This document shows, piece by piece, positions 44,967 to 56,213 of a DNA stretch of 64,000 nucleotides (position 1 is its first letter; each line of letters opens with the position of its first letter). The stretch lies in NCBI GenBank assembly GCA_025084515.1, contig JAJAGP010000093.1, positions 539,001 to 603,000 on the forward strand, read 5' to 3'. This stretch comes from Ancistrus triradiatus (lineage: Eukaryota > Chordata > Actinopteri > Siluriformes > Loricariidae). The notes beneath the pieces are model-generated. The model was not told where the DNA came from, did no database searches, and saw only the letters and a list, made by a program, of their open reading frames with translations. The position numbers and the translations under genes are program-made.

Positions 44967-47900
44967 CTCCACGTGAATCCTGGCTAAAATAAAATCTTCA
45001 AACAGTAATAATAAATGCTTGATCAGAATAGTCAGATTTCTTTCTAATCTCTGTATAATACTTTTGACAGTGGAACATTGGCTCAAAGCTGCTTTCCAGA
45101 CTTCAAGGACAATAACTCCGTGAGCAAGCCTAGGATGACAGTGACAAGGAAAACTTGTTAAAAATGTGTCAGAGAAACCATGGGAGGACCATCCTCCTTG
45201 GATCCTCCCTCATGAATGAATGAATGAACGAACGAAAGATTTGTTCACCAAATACAGGGTGTACAAGGCATTCCTCTTGGCATCATGTTTCTACAACAGA
45301 TCATTAAAACAATAATAGCTATGACAATTGAAATAAGAAAGCAATACACCAATTTTAAATAAGCAAACATACAGTACAGGTATGCGCCCTGTAATGACTG
45401 TGTTGTGTTCTGTGAAACATTTCACTAATCCAAATGGTCATTGACCGAACATGAAACTGATACACGTATGCATCTGAGACATTACTGAAGACACCAGTGT
45501 AATGCTTCCATCTACACAGCATCCAAAGCTTAAACTACAGCATTATATGTCACTCCCTCCAGGAAATACACAACACTGTGGTTCTTCAGAATTTATGCCT
45601 TTTGCAATTATTGCACTTCAGTCATCAAATACTTGAGAGTGTAAGTACAGAACAAGCACACTAACAGTCACACACACTGTAGAACATGCATGATGGAATT
45701 TAAACCTAAACAAGCCTCGCTGGCTGCACACACCCAAGAGGGAATCAGTCTACTTGAAGAAACAGTCATTTCCAGAAATGCAATATTTTTAAACACTTTA
45801 ATCCTTTAAGCAGAGTACAAACCTTTACATTTCATGTCCCCTTCAGAGATTTCCAGCACCAAAACGTATCTGTGCAAAACACAGACCATAATGTAGTTAT
45901 ATGTATTATTCATTCATTCAATTCAACAAAAAGATATGTAAACAAGACATCAGTGTGACATAAATAATATGTATAACAGTAAAAATATGTAATTTGACCA
46001 GCTGTTTACAGCCAGCGACGTCCGGAGTTAAAAGACAGATTTTTATTTCATAATATTATTTCTTAGAATTGTTAAGACCTCAGTCGTTAAAGCTAATGGT
46101 CTTTAAATGGCACTTACCTACATGTTTACAGACTTGTGTTCAGTATTTACACTACTAGACAAATAAATGGGCCATTCCTGACATTGCGGAATATTACGCA
46201 TTGAATGGTCCTAATGACAAATCATGGATCAGAAAATTCACGAGAACTAAGAAGATGCACCCCTGAGAGCTGTACCACAAGTTGCTTATCACTGCTCACT
46301 GCATAGTCTTCTTGTAGACAGAGATAAAATCATGAAAAGATTTAATTGTTTGATATAAAACTGAAACTATCACAAGGTTGGGTGTTCAAAATCTTCTAAA
46401 ATGTATTTTTTTTCTAGCATTTTTTGACTTTTATGATTTCTGGAATGAAGGAAATGCCTGGAACAGAGTCACTTGGGTGTGCAGGATCGGCCATTTCCCT
46501 GCTTGCTTTCTCATCCTGGATGAATACAGGTCTGAGAGAGTTGGTGTCACTCTTACAACACGCTGTAGCTTGCGTTTGGATGTAGAATTTGCAGAGCTGA
46601 ACCAGACAAAGATGGACGATGTGATAACGGATCCCGTTGTAGCTTTTGTGCCAGTTTAAATGATTTCAACTGTAACAAAGTACAAGTGCTGCAACGACTT
46701 TTTGATTAAGTCTGTAATGGTCCTGTCTTATTAGAGGTCTCGTTGAATGATAGTTCCCAGGAATTTATGGGACTCTGCTCTGTTGACTCATGGCCCAATT
46801 GCTTTCTATTAGATTTCCTTTTGAAATCGGTGATCTTTTCAACAGGCTTTTGCGTGTTTAACTCTGATTGGTTGGAATCATGCCATGCAACCAGATTGCA
46901 GATTTCAATTCTGTATGTAGACTTCTCATTGTTTGAAATGCATTCCATCAAACTTAATGAGCTTTATGGAGTCAGTCAGAAGGAGGAAGAGCAGATCTCA
47001 GACGTGCTGACCCACTCTAACATACTGTTTCATATCAGACTTAAAAGCTTAAATAAGTAGATATAGTAAGGAATAGTTTGTCCAGTCAGAGTACCTTCCC
47101 ATGTCATCCAGCAGGTTCAGATTTGTTGGGCCGATGTCCTCAAGCCACCAGGGAGATTATTGGAACGGGTCCTCTGATGCCACACAACAGCCCTTATGTA
47201 ATAAACATGGATGTGTGTAGTAGGGCCATCAAATTAAAACACAATAATGTGATAATATTTGATGCCAATACTTTTTTAATGATGTTACGCTTTCGTTGCT
47301 TGGGCTTTTGAAGGACCTGTAGCTGTAGGCTGTATCCATGATGGTCCCCATTTCCAACATTCTACATGCTATGTAGGACATTATACAATGTATAGTTCAG
47401 ACCTTACAATCTAATTGTTTGATGGTTTGTGATAACAGTACGGCTTTTTCCTCACCAAAACCACTGGTTGCCAAGTAACAACAAGCTTTATGCACAGAAA
47501 CGTAGGACATGCACATAACGGAATAACTCTAAAAAGTAAATTCTGTCATTTAATTGTTATTGCATTTTTTAGTTCGAGTCCTTTTCCCTTTCATCTTTGC
47601 TTCTTAGTACTTTGTATTTCAAACTAACATTACTTGCCTGTTCTAGCATATTGAGTTAGAACATGGTAGGGAATTGTTACTATTGCGAAGCAGCAACTAA
47701 TTTGTTGTGGATCTACTTTTTGGTGGAAGGTATTGTCAGTATTAAAGCATATTCAGTATGAAATTCAGGGCTTCCTTGATTTTTCTTTCTTTATTTTGTT
47801 AAACTGTTGTATAAAAGCAAAAGAAAACATCATAGCTGGGATTTGGTAATCACGTTATTCATGATAACATGTTATTCTAGTGCTTAACCATTAGCCTATG

Positions 47901-50630
47901 TGGAACAGAATTGTTATATGCGGTGTAACAGCAAATTCCTTCACTTAAACTCTTGAACACACTAAACACTCCACAGTTTTCACACTATTTATTTTTCTCA
48001 GTAAAAACTGAATTCCTGGTTCTGGCTAATGCTCAGAACTCTCATATAAATATCATATAAAATGGGTAAAGTGAGAGTGGTGTGTCTTCTCCCTTCAGCT
48101 GCCATGGTATGATATTGTAGCAGTGTCTTTTATCCGTAGAAATGTCTGGCAGAAGCCTCAGTGCTGATCAGTGTCTTGCAGCACTTTGGGTAATTCTTCT
48201 ATACAAAACTGATTTACTGAATGTAATGTATGGTCAGGGTCTCAGCTGGCAGTCCTTCATTAACTGTAGTCAGATGGCTGCTGTCTGATTGCCTTTGTCA
48301 GGGAAAAAAAGCATGACTAAACATTTTAGGGCAAGAACGAGAAGGGAGAAAAGGGGGGTTGGGGCTACTTCTCCCAGGACATTTCTGCTAATTTTGCTCC
48401 CAACAGCAGCATAAAAGCTTTGCCTGACTGACAATTGCTTAAAACCAAACAAACTAAACAACAGAAGAAGGTTGGAGACTAATTAATACTTAATTAGTTT
48501 CCTTCCCAGTCTGGAGACTGGGTGCACAAACATGCAAATGGAGATTTCAAGCACGGAAGGGAAATCTGTCATGCAAAAACCACAAAAAGTCCATATTTTC
48601 ATTGTTTGCTTTGTAAAACCTGACTGTGATAATGTGAGAGGGTGGAGGAAAACACAGACGTTAATTGTTGATGTGATGCCATGGTGTGCTCTCTGTGCCT
48701 TCCTGTCTGTCTGCCTGTGTCTCTCTTTGCTCGTGTACAATGTGTTTACTCTGTGTAGACTGTGTGCTTTTGGTACTCGGGCAGTGCACCCAGTCTCCTA
48801 ATGCATGGCTGATGATGATAAGCTACCATCCTGGTAATGGACAAAGGGACAGATGGAGAGAGTGGGCAAGAGCTAAAAAGGATGTAAAGATTGCTAGGAC
48901 AGAGGAGCCGAAGAACGGTTCAAGGGGAGCAGGTGTATGTCTGAGCCAAATAAGACACTTTAAAAGCCCACGCATGGTCAGATTGGAGAGTGGGGTTGGG
49001 GGCAGGGGGGTCAATTAAGGCTAGTGCTAACGCATAAACACTGAATATTTCAGTAAGTCTGTTGTTGATGGATGCAATGGTAAGAGGTAGGTCTGCACCT
49101 AGTGGTTGGAATTATTCATGAGAGGACAGGAGGAGTATGGGGACATGGATGGGGGTGCAGATGGAGACCAGGAGACCTCTGGTAAAGGAAGAATAAAGGG
49201 CTGTGGTCTTGCAATTGCAGTGTTTAGCAGGCAGTTGAAGGTTAACATTCTTGCTTGATTCCTGAACAGTGGCAGCTTGGTGAAGCTGGGATGCAAACTC
49301 TTAACTAGAGATGCACCACATTTTGAAAATGTATGAATGGCCGATTCCGCTATTCTGTCCAAGAATTATAAATGGCAGCATACAGATAATTTTGTTTCAA
49401 CTTTTTTAATGGAAACTTTGACACTGCTAAAGAAGTATAGCAACAGTTGTACCCTGGCTCTGCACTCCCAGCAGAGTTAGCTTTAGCTTTGTTAAATTCC
49501 ACATATTCGAGAAAGCAAGAGGATGCTGTTTTAAATGTCTTATTATTGTTCTGAGTGTTTTTGGAGTTGCTTACCTTTTGAATGCTGAGTGCAAACAGCA
49601 TTCATAGCGAAGAACTAGAGTTCGGAAGACATGGCTGCGACGTAAATATCACTACATCACTGCTCCCTCACTAATGCTGCGTTCTATGAGAAGAGACTCT
49701 TTAGTGCACTAAGTAGTGGCATTGGAGCACAACTGAAATCTAGCACTTCCTTGTCATCAGCATATGTCAGCACCGATCAGTCTCATAAACAAACCCACAG
49801 TTTAAAGCTGGAACTGTGTTTAAAGCAGAATTTAATTGTGAATGAATGTAATCAGTTATATGAGATGCGGACAATCACTCTGAAAACCGCCCAAGTCCGG
49901 TCACCGGCCGATCGATCGGTCTACTCTCAACCCTGTGGAGCCTCAACCATGGCAGCAAATGGAAAACATTCAGCTAGACTACGCTGGCTGCTCTGTACAG
50001 CTGTGAGAGTTCACAACATAATGCAAGGTCAGCTGTATAATGGCCTTTAAAGGGTCATAAATAGATGGGGTTTAACATGTTTCCAACATGCATGTAATAA
50101 AATGTTATAGTCTATGGAGAGGAACATGAAAAATGGACTGACACTGCAGGAGTACAGGCTTGATTTGTGACCTGAAGTGTGTAGGGGGCTTCTGAAACCT
50201 ATCTGAGAAGGCATTCAAAGTGATACGTAGTCTTTGTTTGTGGTTCTCTGGGCTATAATGCAAATCTGAGATTAGTATTGATCTTGAATGAAATTAACTA
50301 CTAAATAAACTACAAGCATCGATAAACAGCAGAGCCATGTGTGCAACAATGTGTTATTGCTAGTGGTACTCTGTATCTGCTCGTACATTTGACTGATTTC
50401 TCTACCAGTCTTATCTTTCGAGTTTTATTGTCACACAGAGAAAAAACCATATTGGTATTGAAACAGCTAATTCTCTTTTGCCTTCCATATTTCATTGCTG
50501 CTGCTCAGTGTTTGGATGTGTGGAAGTTAGGCAGCGTGTGGACTAACATCTGCTTTGTCTTCGGGGAGTGTGGTGAAGTACAGAGCATGCGGTAAAAATT
50601 CTTAAAGAACTAGTGTGTGGGTCTTCATAT
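44967..50630. other. Putative intron 1, right of the gap; no recognised exon
   Basis: Mostly unique-looking DNA. GAATGAATGAATGAACGAAC at 45216 is a short tetramer repeat. TAGAGATGCACCACATTTTG at 49306 resembles a hAT terminal repeat, without a visible partner. The 93-residue frame at 46378 follows a polypyrimidine-AG but ends without known domains. Confidence 0.4.
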
Positions 50631-50631
50631 A

Positions 50632-51433
50632 CAGTAGTACCTCGGTTCTCTACCATGTAGGAACTCGTCGAATTTGGTTCTCGCCCCATTTTGACTAGAA
50701 AAATTTGTCTCGGTTCTCTACGTTTGCTCGGTACTTGGCGCACCTGCTTAAACTTGTATGAGTCGAGGCGTGCGACTCGTTTCAAACGAAACTTGATTCC
50801 CGATTCATGAGTCATGATTCAGTACACAGTGATTCAGGTTCATAGTAGCCCTCAGAGAGGATCGCTGGTATTTTTATCGTGTTTTTCTTTATTTTTACAT
50901 CTACAGTACTGTGTTCTCAGTACAAATAAGTCGCCATGGATCCTAAAACGGTTGTTTTATAAGAGCCAACCGAAAGCAAAACAGGAATTGAATGCTCCAG
51001 AACGCAGGCTGCAGATAGCTTAGCAGCAATGGTGGTGTTCGGAGTTCTTCAATAGAATAAGTGTTGCGTTCAATCCCAGGGTGGAGCGGCCTGGGTCCTT
51101 TCTGTGTGGAGTCTGCATGTCCTCCCCATGTCTGCGTGGGTTTACGCCGGATACTCCGGTTTCCTCCCACAGTCCAAAGACATGCATGTTAGGTTAATTG
51201 ACTACACTAAATTGGCATTGACTTGAGTGTATGAGTGACTTGTCTTGAGATAACCTTGTGTATGGATGTAACCTTGTGTGTGTCGCTGAACATGGCCACT
51301 GATGCTGATAGCAACGTTAAATAAATAAATAAATAAACGTAAACATGGACTTTCTGGGGGTCTGGAATGGATTAATTCCATTTACATTATTCCATTCAAA
51401 TTCGAGTTAATGACGAGAACCAAGGTACCACTG
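50632..51433. mobile_element. Family C copy 4, with a SINE-2 inside
   Basis: CAGTAGTACCTCGGTTCTC after TA at 50630; right end CAAGGTACCACTG then TA. Excluding the SINE it is about 540 bp. The A-rich interior is shared with copies 1 and 3. Confidence 0.85.
51073..51335 (+). mobile_element. SINE-2
   Basis: B-box-like TTCAATCCCAGGG, then GGGTCCTTTCTGTGTGGAG, CCATGTCTGCGTGGGTTTAC, and a 3' end CACTGATGCTGATAGCAACG with a TAAA tail (AAATAAATAAATAAATAAAC). The tRNA A-box region is missing. Inserted in family C copy 4. Confidence 0.82.
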
Positions 51434-51713
51434 TATTTACTTGTGTTCGGTGGAGAAGCCAACCTGAGAAGTCATCAGTCTTTGAAACAACTGACAGGTG
51501 AAATGAATGTCATTAGCAATGTGATGCTCTGGGTAATGTTCTGCTGGGAAACCTTGCACCCTGACATTCATGTGGATGTACCACCTACCTGAACATTGTT
51601 GTAGACCAAATGCACCCCTTCATGGCAACAATATTCCCTAATCGCTGTGACCTCTTTCGACAGCATAATGCCAAACTGCAATAACTGTTCAGGAATGGTT
51701 TGAGGAACATAAC

Positions 51714-52111
51714 TGTTACATCCCAGTCTAGGGCTTGGTTGCCAGGAATTCAGCAGCACACGTCACCACACACAACCCTGAAGAATACACTGATACTGTG
51801 TACAACCAGCATCTGAAAGGGAGGTTGGCACCAGAATCACAAGTATTCACAATAGTATGCAAGTAAAGGTGACCTGAAGTAAGGTCTTAAACAAGCACCA
51901 AGGGAACAGTTTATCGAAATGAGGCTCAAAAAAAGAAACCTCTTTCAAAGGAGGAGCCAAGTTTTCCAAGTGAGTTTTAAATGAACATAAAGCGCAGACA
52001 TGGCATCTGATGCACAACATTATCCTACACCATGTGGAAGCTCCAAAAAACATGCTGACACAAAGCAAGAGGGGAAAACGCAACAACTCAAACTCTTCGA
52101 GCACGGATCGT
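51714..52111. mobile_element. Possible solo-LTR relic inside Tc1-I
   Basis: The block starts TGTTACATCCCAG and ends GGATCGTAACG, short inverted ends of TG...CA type with the last base changed. It interrupts the Tc1-I text together with the adjacent MITE. There is no other LTR hallmark, so this is tentative. Confidence 0.35.
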
Positions 52112-52503
52112 AACGCTGAGTGCGTTTACATACACTTAATAACTTTATCATAGTCAGATGTCTGCAGTTATCTGATCATTCAAGTGTTCATGTATACAGC
52201 ATACTCTGATCTAGAAATTAGATTCAGAAATATTATGGAGTTGGATTTTATACCAGTAATCGGATTTCTCATAGTCTGTGCGTGTGAAAATAATAAGTTT
52301 TATTATTTAATTTTAAACTTCTAAGTTTGTGTCACACATTTCTATGAGATTATTGGCTGATTTCAAATTAGAAATCCGATTACTGGCTGAGTCATGTAAA
52401 CCCGGAGCTTCATCAATATCTGATTACTCAAGTGCAGGTATACTCATTAATTGGGTTGCAATATCTGATTTTCTGCAGTTATTGAATTATTAAGTGCATG
52501 TAA
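52112..52503. mobile_element. Foldback MITE, unclassified
   Basis: Left end TGAGTGCGTTTACATACACT TAATAA, right end TTATTAAGTGCATGTAAATG CACTCA, inverted. A second inverted pair inside is CCAGTAATCGGATTTCT (52251) with AGAAATCCGATTACTGG (52369). No open frame. Confidence 0.75.
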
Positions 52504-52745
52504 ATGCACTCAATAAAAAAGAGTTCAAGGTGTTGACGATGTCAATTCAGCATCTGTTGGATTTGCTGGACAATCAAGTTGGATCCACGGAGCCCTCACG
52601 TCAAATTACAGGAGTTGAAGGATCTGTTGCCAAACACCGCAGAACACCTTGAGGTCATGTGGAGTCCATGCCCAGATGGGTCAGAGACTTTGTGGCATGA
52701 GGGGGAGCTACACAGTATTAGGCAGGTGGTTTTAATGTTATAACA

Positions 52746-53398
52746 TCAATTTGGTAGCGCTCTTTGACTGTTCTGCAGGGTTAAGTGAGGAGTCATTGCT
52801 AGGAGGCTAAATCTTCCATACTTTTAGCCACTCTTCTGAGCCATATGGCCTGGACAGTAATGGGTATTTATGGTCCATTAAGGTCTTGCACATGACATAG
52901 TTCATAGTCAGGTCTCTGCTTACCCTGTTAGGTCTTGTATATTTCACATTTAGACTTTTAAAACTGGTTGTGTGCCTGTGTCTGTTTATAGAAAAATTTC
53001 TACACAGGGCTGTTTATATAATGCACCCAGCACAGAGAAACAACTGTGGCAGGCTTGACCCTTGCTAAAGTCATTTGAATATCCTATCTTATCTCCTGAA
53101 AATTGTACACTTGGTATGCAGAGTGAGTTGTCATGGTGCTGTTAATAATGCTGATCACGGTACTCCTCATGGTGTAGGTTTTCATTCCTTTGATTTGATA
53201 CCTACCTAAGATAAATAAAGCATTATGTACCAGTCTGCGACTCTCTGTGTATTTGTGCTGCCAAGGACTGCAATGTGAGTTTTCTGTACTGTTAATGGTT
53301 TGTGATGTTTATCAGGGTTTAGAAAAATCCGCTTCAAGTCAAGAGCATACCTAAGAGACCATAAGAGGCGAAGTGGTATTGAATATGTATGGTACATG
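52746..53398. other. no recognisable gene
   Basis: Unique-looking DNA; nothing supportable. Confidence 0.45.
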
Positions 53399-54164
53399 CA
53401 GTACTGTGCAAAAGTCTTGGGCATTTTATACTTTTCAGTTCATATTTTGCGTATTCTGAACTTTGTAGATCTGCAATTACAGACTGTAGACTAATCAATC
53501 TGTTTCTCTACTTACTTTGTTAGTTCCCTTTTACTCTGTTCTGTAATGGTCAGTTCTCGAGACCCCCACAGATCAGGTACTATTTGGGTGGTGGATCATT
53601 CTTAGCACTGCAATGACTCTGAGTGGATCAGATGTTGCAGTGCTTCTGGAGTTTTACAACACCTGTATCATTGCTGGACTGCAAATAGTCCACCAACCAA
53701 AATGTTTAGCCACCAGCATCCTGTGGGCATCCTCCAGGGATCACTGATGAAAGACTAGAGGATGACTAACACAAACTGTGCAACAACAGATGAGCTGCTG
53801 TCTCTGACTTTACATCTACAAGCTGGAGCAATAAGGTGGATGTCTCAAACTGGACAGTAGGTGAACAGTGTTTTAAAACTCCAGCAACACTGCTGTGTCT
53901 GATGCAGTGATACCAGCTTAACACACCACTACCACCACATCAGTGTCACTGCAGTGCTGAGAATGATCCGCCACCCAAATAGTACCTGACCTGTGCTGGT
54001 CCTGTGGGGATCCTGACCATTAGAGAACACTGTGAAGGGGACTAAACAAGTGTATAGAGAAGACTACAGATAGACTACAGTCTGTATCTAAGTTGACTTA
54101 AATAAAGAATACGCAGAATAAAAACTGAAAAATATAGAATGCCTAAGATGTATGCACAGTACTG
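53399..54164. mobile_element. 766-bp foldback element with long inverted arms
   Basis: The outer ends CAGTACTGTGCAAAAGTCTT and the mirror GCACAGTACTG, followed by TA, enclose two arms of roughly 330 bp that are inverted copies with scattered changes. For example, CAGGTACTATTTGGGTGG at 53575 pairs with CCACCCAAATAGTACCTG at 53972. The centre (around 53760-53830) is short. No coding frame. TA flank and CAG ends suggest a Tc1/mariner-mobilised MITE. Confidence 0.85.
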
Positions 54165-54166
54165 TA

Positions 54167-54569
54167 TCTGGCAGATGTCTCTTTTTTCAAGAAGGCATAG
54201 AATGAATTAGTTACAGTAATCAATGGAAAGAATGGTAGTAAATGGAAAGGATAGAGAGACGTTTGTCGTGTGTTTTTGTGTGCATGTGCATTTGTGAAGT
54301 ACACCATGCTTGCAAGGACTACCTGCTCCCAAGTTCTAAAGCTGTTCTGAAGCTTTGGGCTGCATAACATGTGCAACTTCAGAGAGAAGACAAATCCCAG
54401 CCTAGCAAGGGAATACAGACAGCTCATGTAGAGAAAGCACAGATATGAGGCTGGGAGAGAAGGCACAGATGACAAGCTGAGAATGGGTATGACGGAGCAT
54501 GCAAGAGAGGAAGGATGCAGTTTCTCTGAGATTCTGTAACTTAAGTTTCAAAACTCTCTTGTTCCAATG
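54167..54569. other. no recognisable gene
   Basis: Nothing supportable. Confidence 0.4.
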
Positions 54570-54760
54570 TAATCATTCATTTTCATACTTGCTTACTCGG
54601 ATTTAGGGTCACGGGGAGCTGACGGCACCAGACACAAGACAGTAACCAATCCTAGACATGGACACACTCACTTCGGAGACATCAAGTGAACAATTGTAGT
54701 GTGTCTTTATATGTTGGGAGGACATTGGAGTTCCTAGAGGAATCCAACAGACTCAAAAGA
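54570..54760 (-). mobile_element. SINE-3-like relic, inverted
   Basis: CATTCATTTTCATACTTGCT followed by TTAGGGTCACGGGGAGCTG and TGTTGGGAGGACATTGGAGT is the inverted form of a fish repeat whose 3' end is a GAATGA tail. Confidence 0.5.
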
Positions 54761-54948
54761 AAATCCCAATAGGGAATATTCAGAGTAAATATCGGAAATT
54801 TCTTAATTGTTCTACTAGATTCAAAACCCCACCTACTTCAGTGATGTCAGCATAATCTGTGGGCTCAGGGGACTTGATTGGCCCATGATTGGCCCTTCTG
54901 CCTGGTATCGTAATCATTTTCTTCTTTTGTTTGCTACAAAACTTGCCA

Positions 54949-55110
54949 ACAGGTGCATGGTGGCTCGGTGGGTAGCACAACCACCTCACAGCAAGAAGGT
55001 CCTGGGTTCAATTCCAGGGTGGAGTGGCCTGGATCCTGCCTCTATGGAGTCTGCATGGCATGTGCGTTGCTGAACTGGCCGCTGATGGTGACGTTAACTA
55101 AACAAACAAA
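54949..55110 (+). mobile_element. SINE-2, internally deleted
   Basis: The head GGTGGCTCGGTGGGTAGCAC supplies an A-box-like sequence and GGTCCTGGGTTCAATTCCAG the B-box. The middle is deleted after GTCTGCATGGCATG. Its tail is TAACTAAACAAACAAAC. Directly abutted by Tc1-J. Confidence 0.85.
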
Positions 55111-56213
55111 CACTATATGGATAAAAGTATTGGGAGACCTATACATTACACCTGCAGGAGCTTTTATGAAATCCCATTCTAAATGTAGCCATAACAGCAC
55201 GATCTACAAGGTTTGACTGTGTCTGGAAATTTTTCCCGTTCATCCAGAAGAGCAAATGTGATGTCAGGTTCTTATAGTGGATGAGAGGGCCTGGCTCATT
55301 ATCTCCATTCTACTTTATCACAAAGGTGTTCGATGGGGTTGAGGTCAGGGATTTATGTGGGCCAGTCACGTTCTTCCGCACCAAACTCATACAGTCATTC
55401 CTTCACGGACCTTTGGCTTCCACTAACTGTTCTCACAGACTTGGAAGCATACAGGTCAAAAATGTCTTGATATGCTGAAGCTAATATTTCCATTCACTGG
55501 AACTAAGGGGGCTAGGCCAGCCCCTGAAAAAATCAACTCCATAGCATTTAACCCTCCTCCAAACTTTACAGCTGGCACAATGCAGTCAGGCAGGTAATGT
55601 TCTTTTGCCATTGCCAGCCCCAGAATAGTCAGATTGCCAGTCTCCACAGAACATGTTTCCAATTCTCCAGAGTTCAGTGGCAGTGTGATCCACACCAATC
55701 CACTTGATGCTTGGTATTGTGCTTGGTGATGTAAGGCTTGTATGTAGCTGCTTGGCATGGCAACCAATGCCTTGAAGCTTCCTGCACACAGTTCTTGTGC
55801 TGATGTTCATGCCAGAGAAGGTTTGGTATGCTGCAGTTGGTATGGTATGCAATATGCACCTCAGCACTTGGAAACCTTGCTCTGTAACTTTACATGGTCT
55901 GCCACTTTGTGGCTGAGTTGCTGTGGTTCCAAAACGCTTCCACGTTTCAATAATACCACTCACAGTTGATCGTGGAATATCTTGGAGGGAACAAATTTCA
56001 CAAACTGACTTGTTGCAACGGTGGCATCCCATTACTGTACCACGGTCAAATTCAGTAATCGCTGTAGAACGTCACGTTCTTTTACAGATGTTGGTAAAGG
56101 CAGATTGCATGGCCAAGTGTTTGATTTTATACAGTTTTGGCAATGTGACTGAATGAAACATCTGATATCAGTTATTAAGTGGGGTCTCCCAATATATTTG
56201 TCCTTATAGAGTG
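55111..56213 (-). mobile_element. Tc1-J
   Basis: Left end CACTATATGGATAAAAGTAT TGGGAGACC, right end GGTCTCCCAATATATTTGTC ... TATAGAGTG, inverted. About 1.1 kb, so internally shortened. TA flanks are not clear on the left because it joins the SINE-2 tail. Confidence 0.88.
55200..56110 (-). pseudogene. Tc1-J transposase, degenerate
   Basis: The start at 56110 (MQSAFTNICKRT) is followed by a stop. The frame from 56032 keeps VCEICSLQDIPRSTVSGIIE TWKRFG (first helix-turn-helix) and the TATQPQSGRPCKVTEQG linker. RTVCRKLQGIGCHAKQLHTS ends the second DNA-binding part. The first-Asp block is not intact (WIGVDHTATELWRIGNMF). The frame 55767-55456 continues with a GGGLNAMELIFSGAGLAPLVPV core. The second Asp and Glu region lies near 55440-55320 in shifted frames (FDGVEVR on the opposite strand marks it). 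Dead. Confidence 0.82.

Larger units (their letters stand above)
51440..52745 (+). pseudogene. Tc1-I transposase, split by insertions
   Basis: Left part (to 51713) reads MLWVMFCWETLHPDIHVDV, then TTYLNIVVDQMHPFMATIFP and FRQHNAKLQ. The last corresponds to FQQDNAPCH, so the second catalytic Asp is His. It then reads FEEH before an 800-bp interruption. Right part (52514-52745) resumes with EFKVLT, a damaged PIEHLWD block (SIQHLLDLLDNQVGS, where Glu is Gln) and AVLGRWF-type tail text, ending at the family's GCAGGTGGTTTTAATGTTAT trailer. TIR ends are not clear. Two catalytic positions are lost. Confidence 0.75.

Noticed and set aside
44678..45086. Frames spanning the run of N
   Set aside because: They are produced by reading through undetermined bases; no evidence of coding on either side.
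46378..46659. 93-residue open frame preceded by TTTTTTTTCTAG and containing a GAATACAG|GTCTGA candidate donor
   Set aside because: Phase and acceptor could join the exon at 40920, but the peptide has no recognisable domain or cysteine pattern, ends quickly, and pyrimidine-AG strings are common by chance in AT-rich DNA. Not strong enough to call exon 2.
48483..49018. Overlapping 85-110 residue frames on both strands
   Set aside because: No conserved motif, no splice signals, and both strands open; treated as chance frames in the putative intron.
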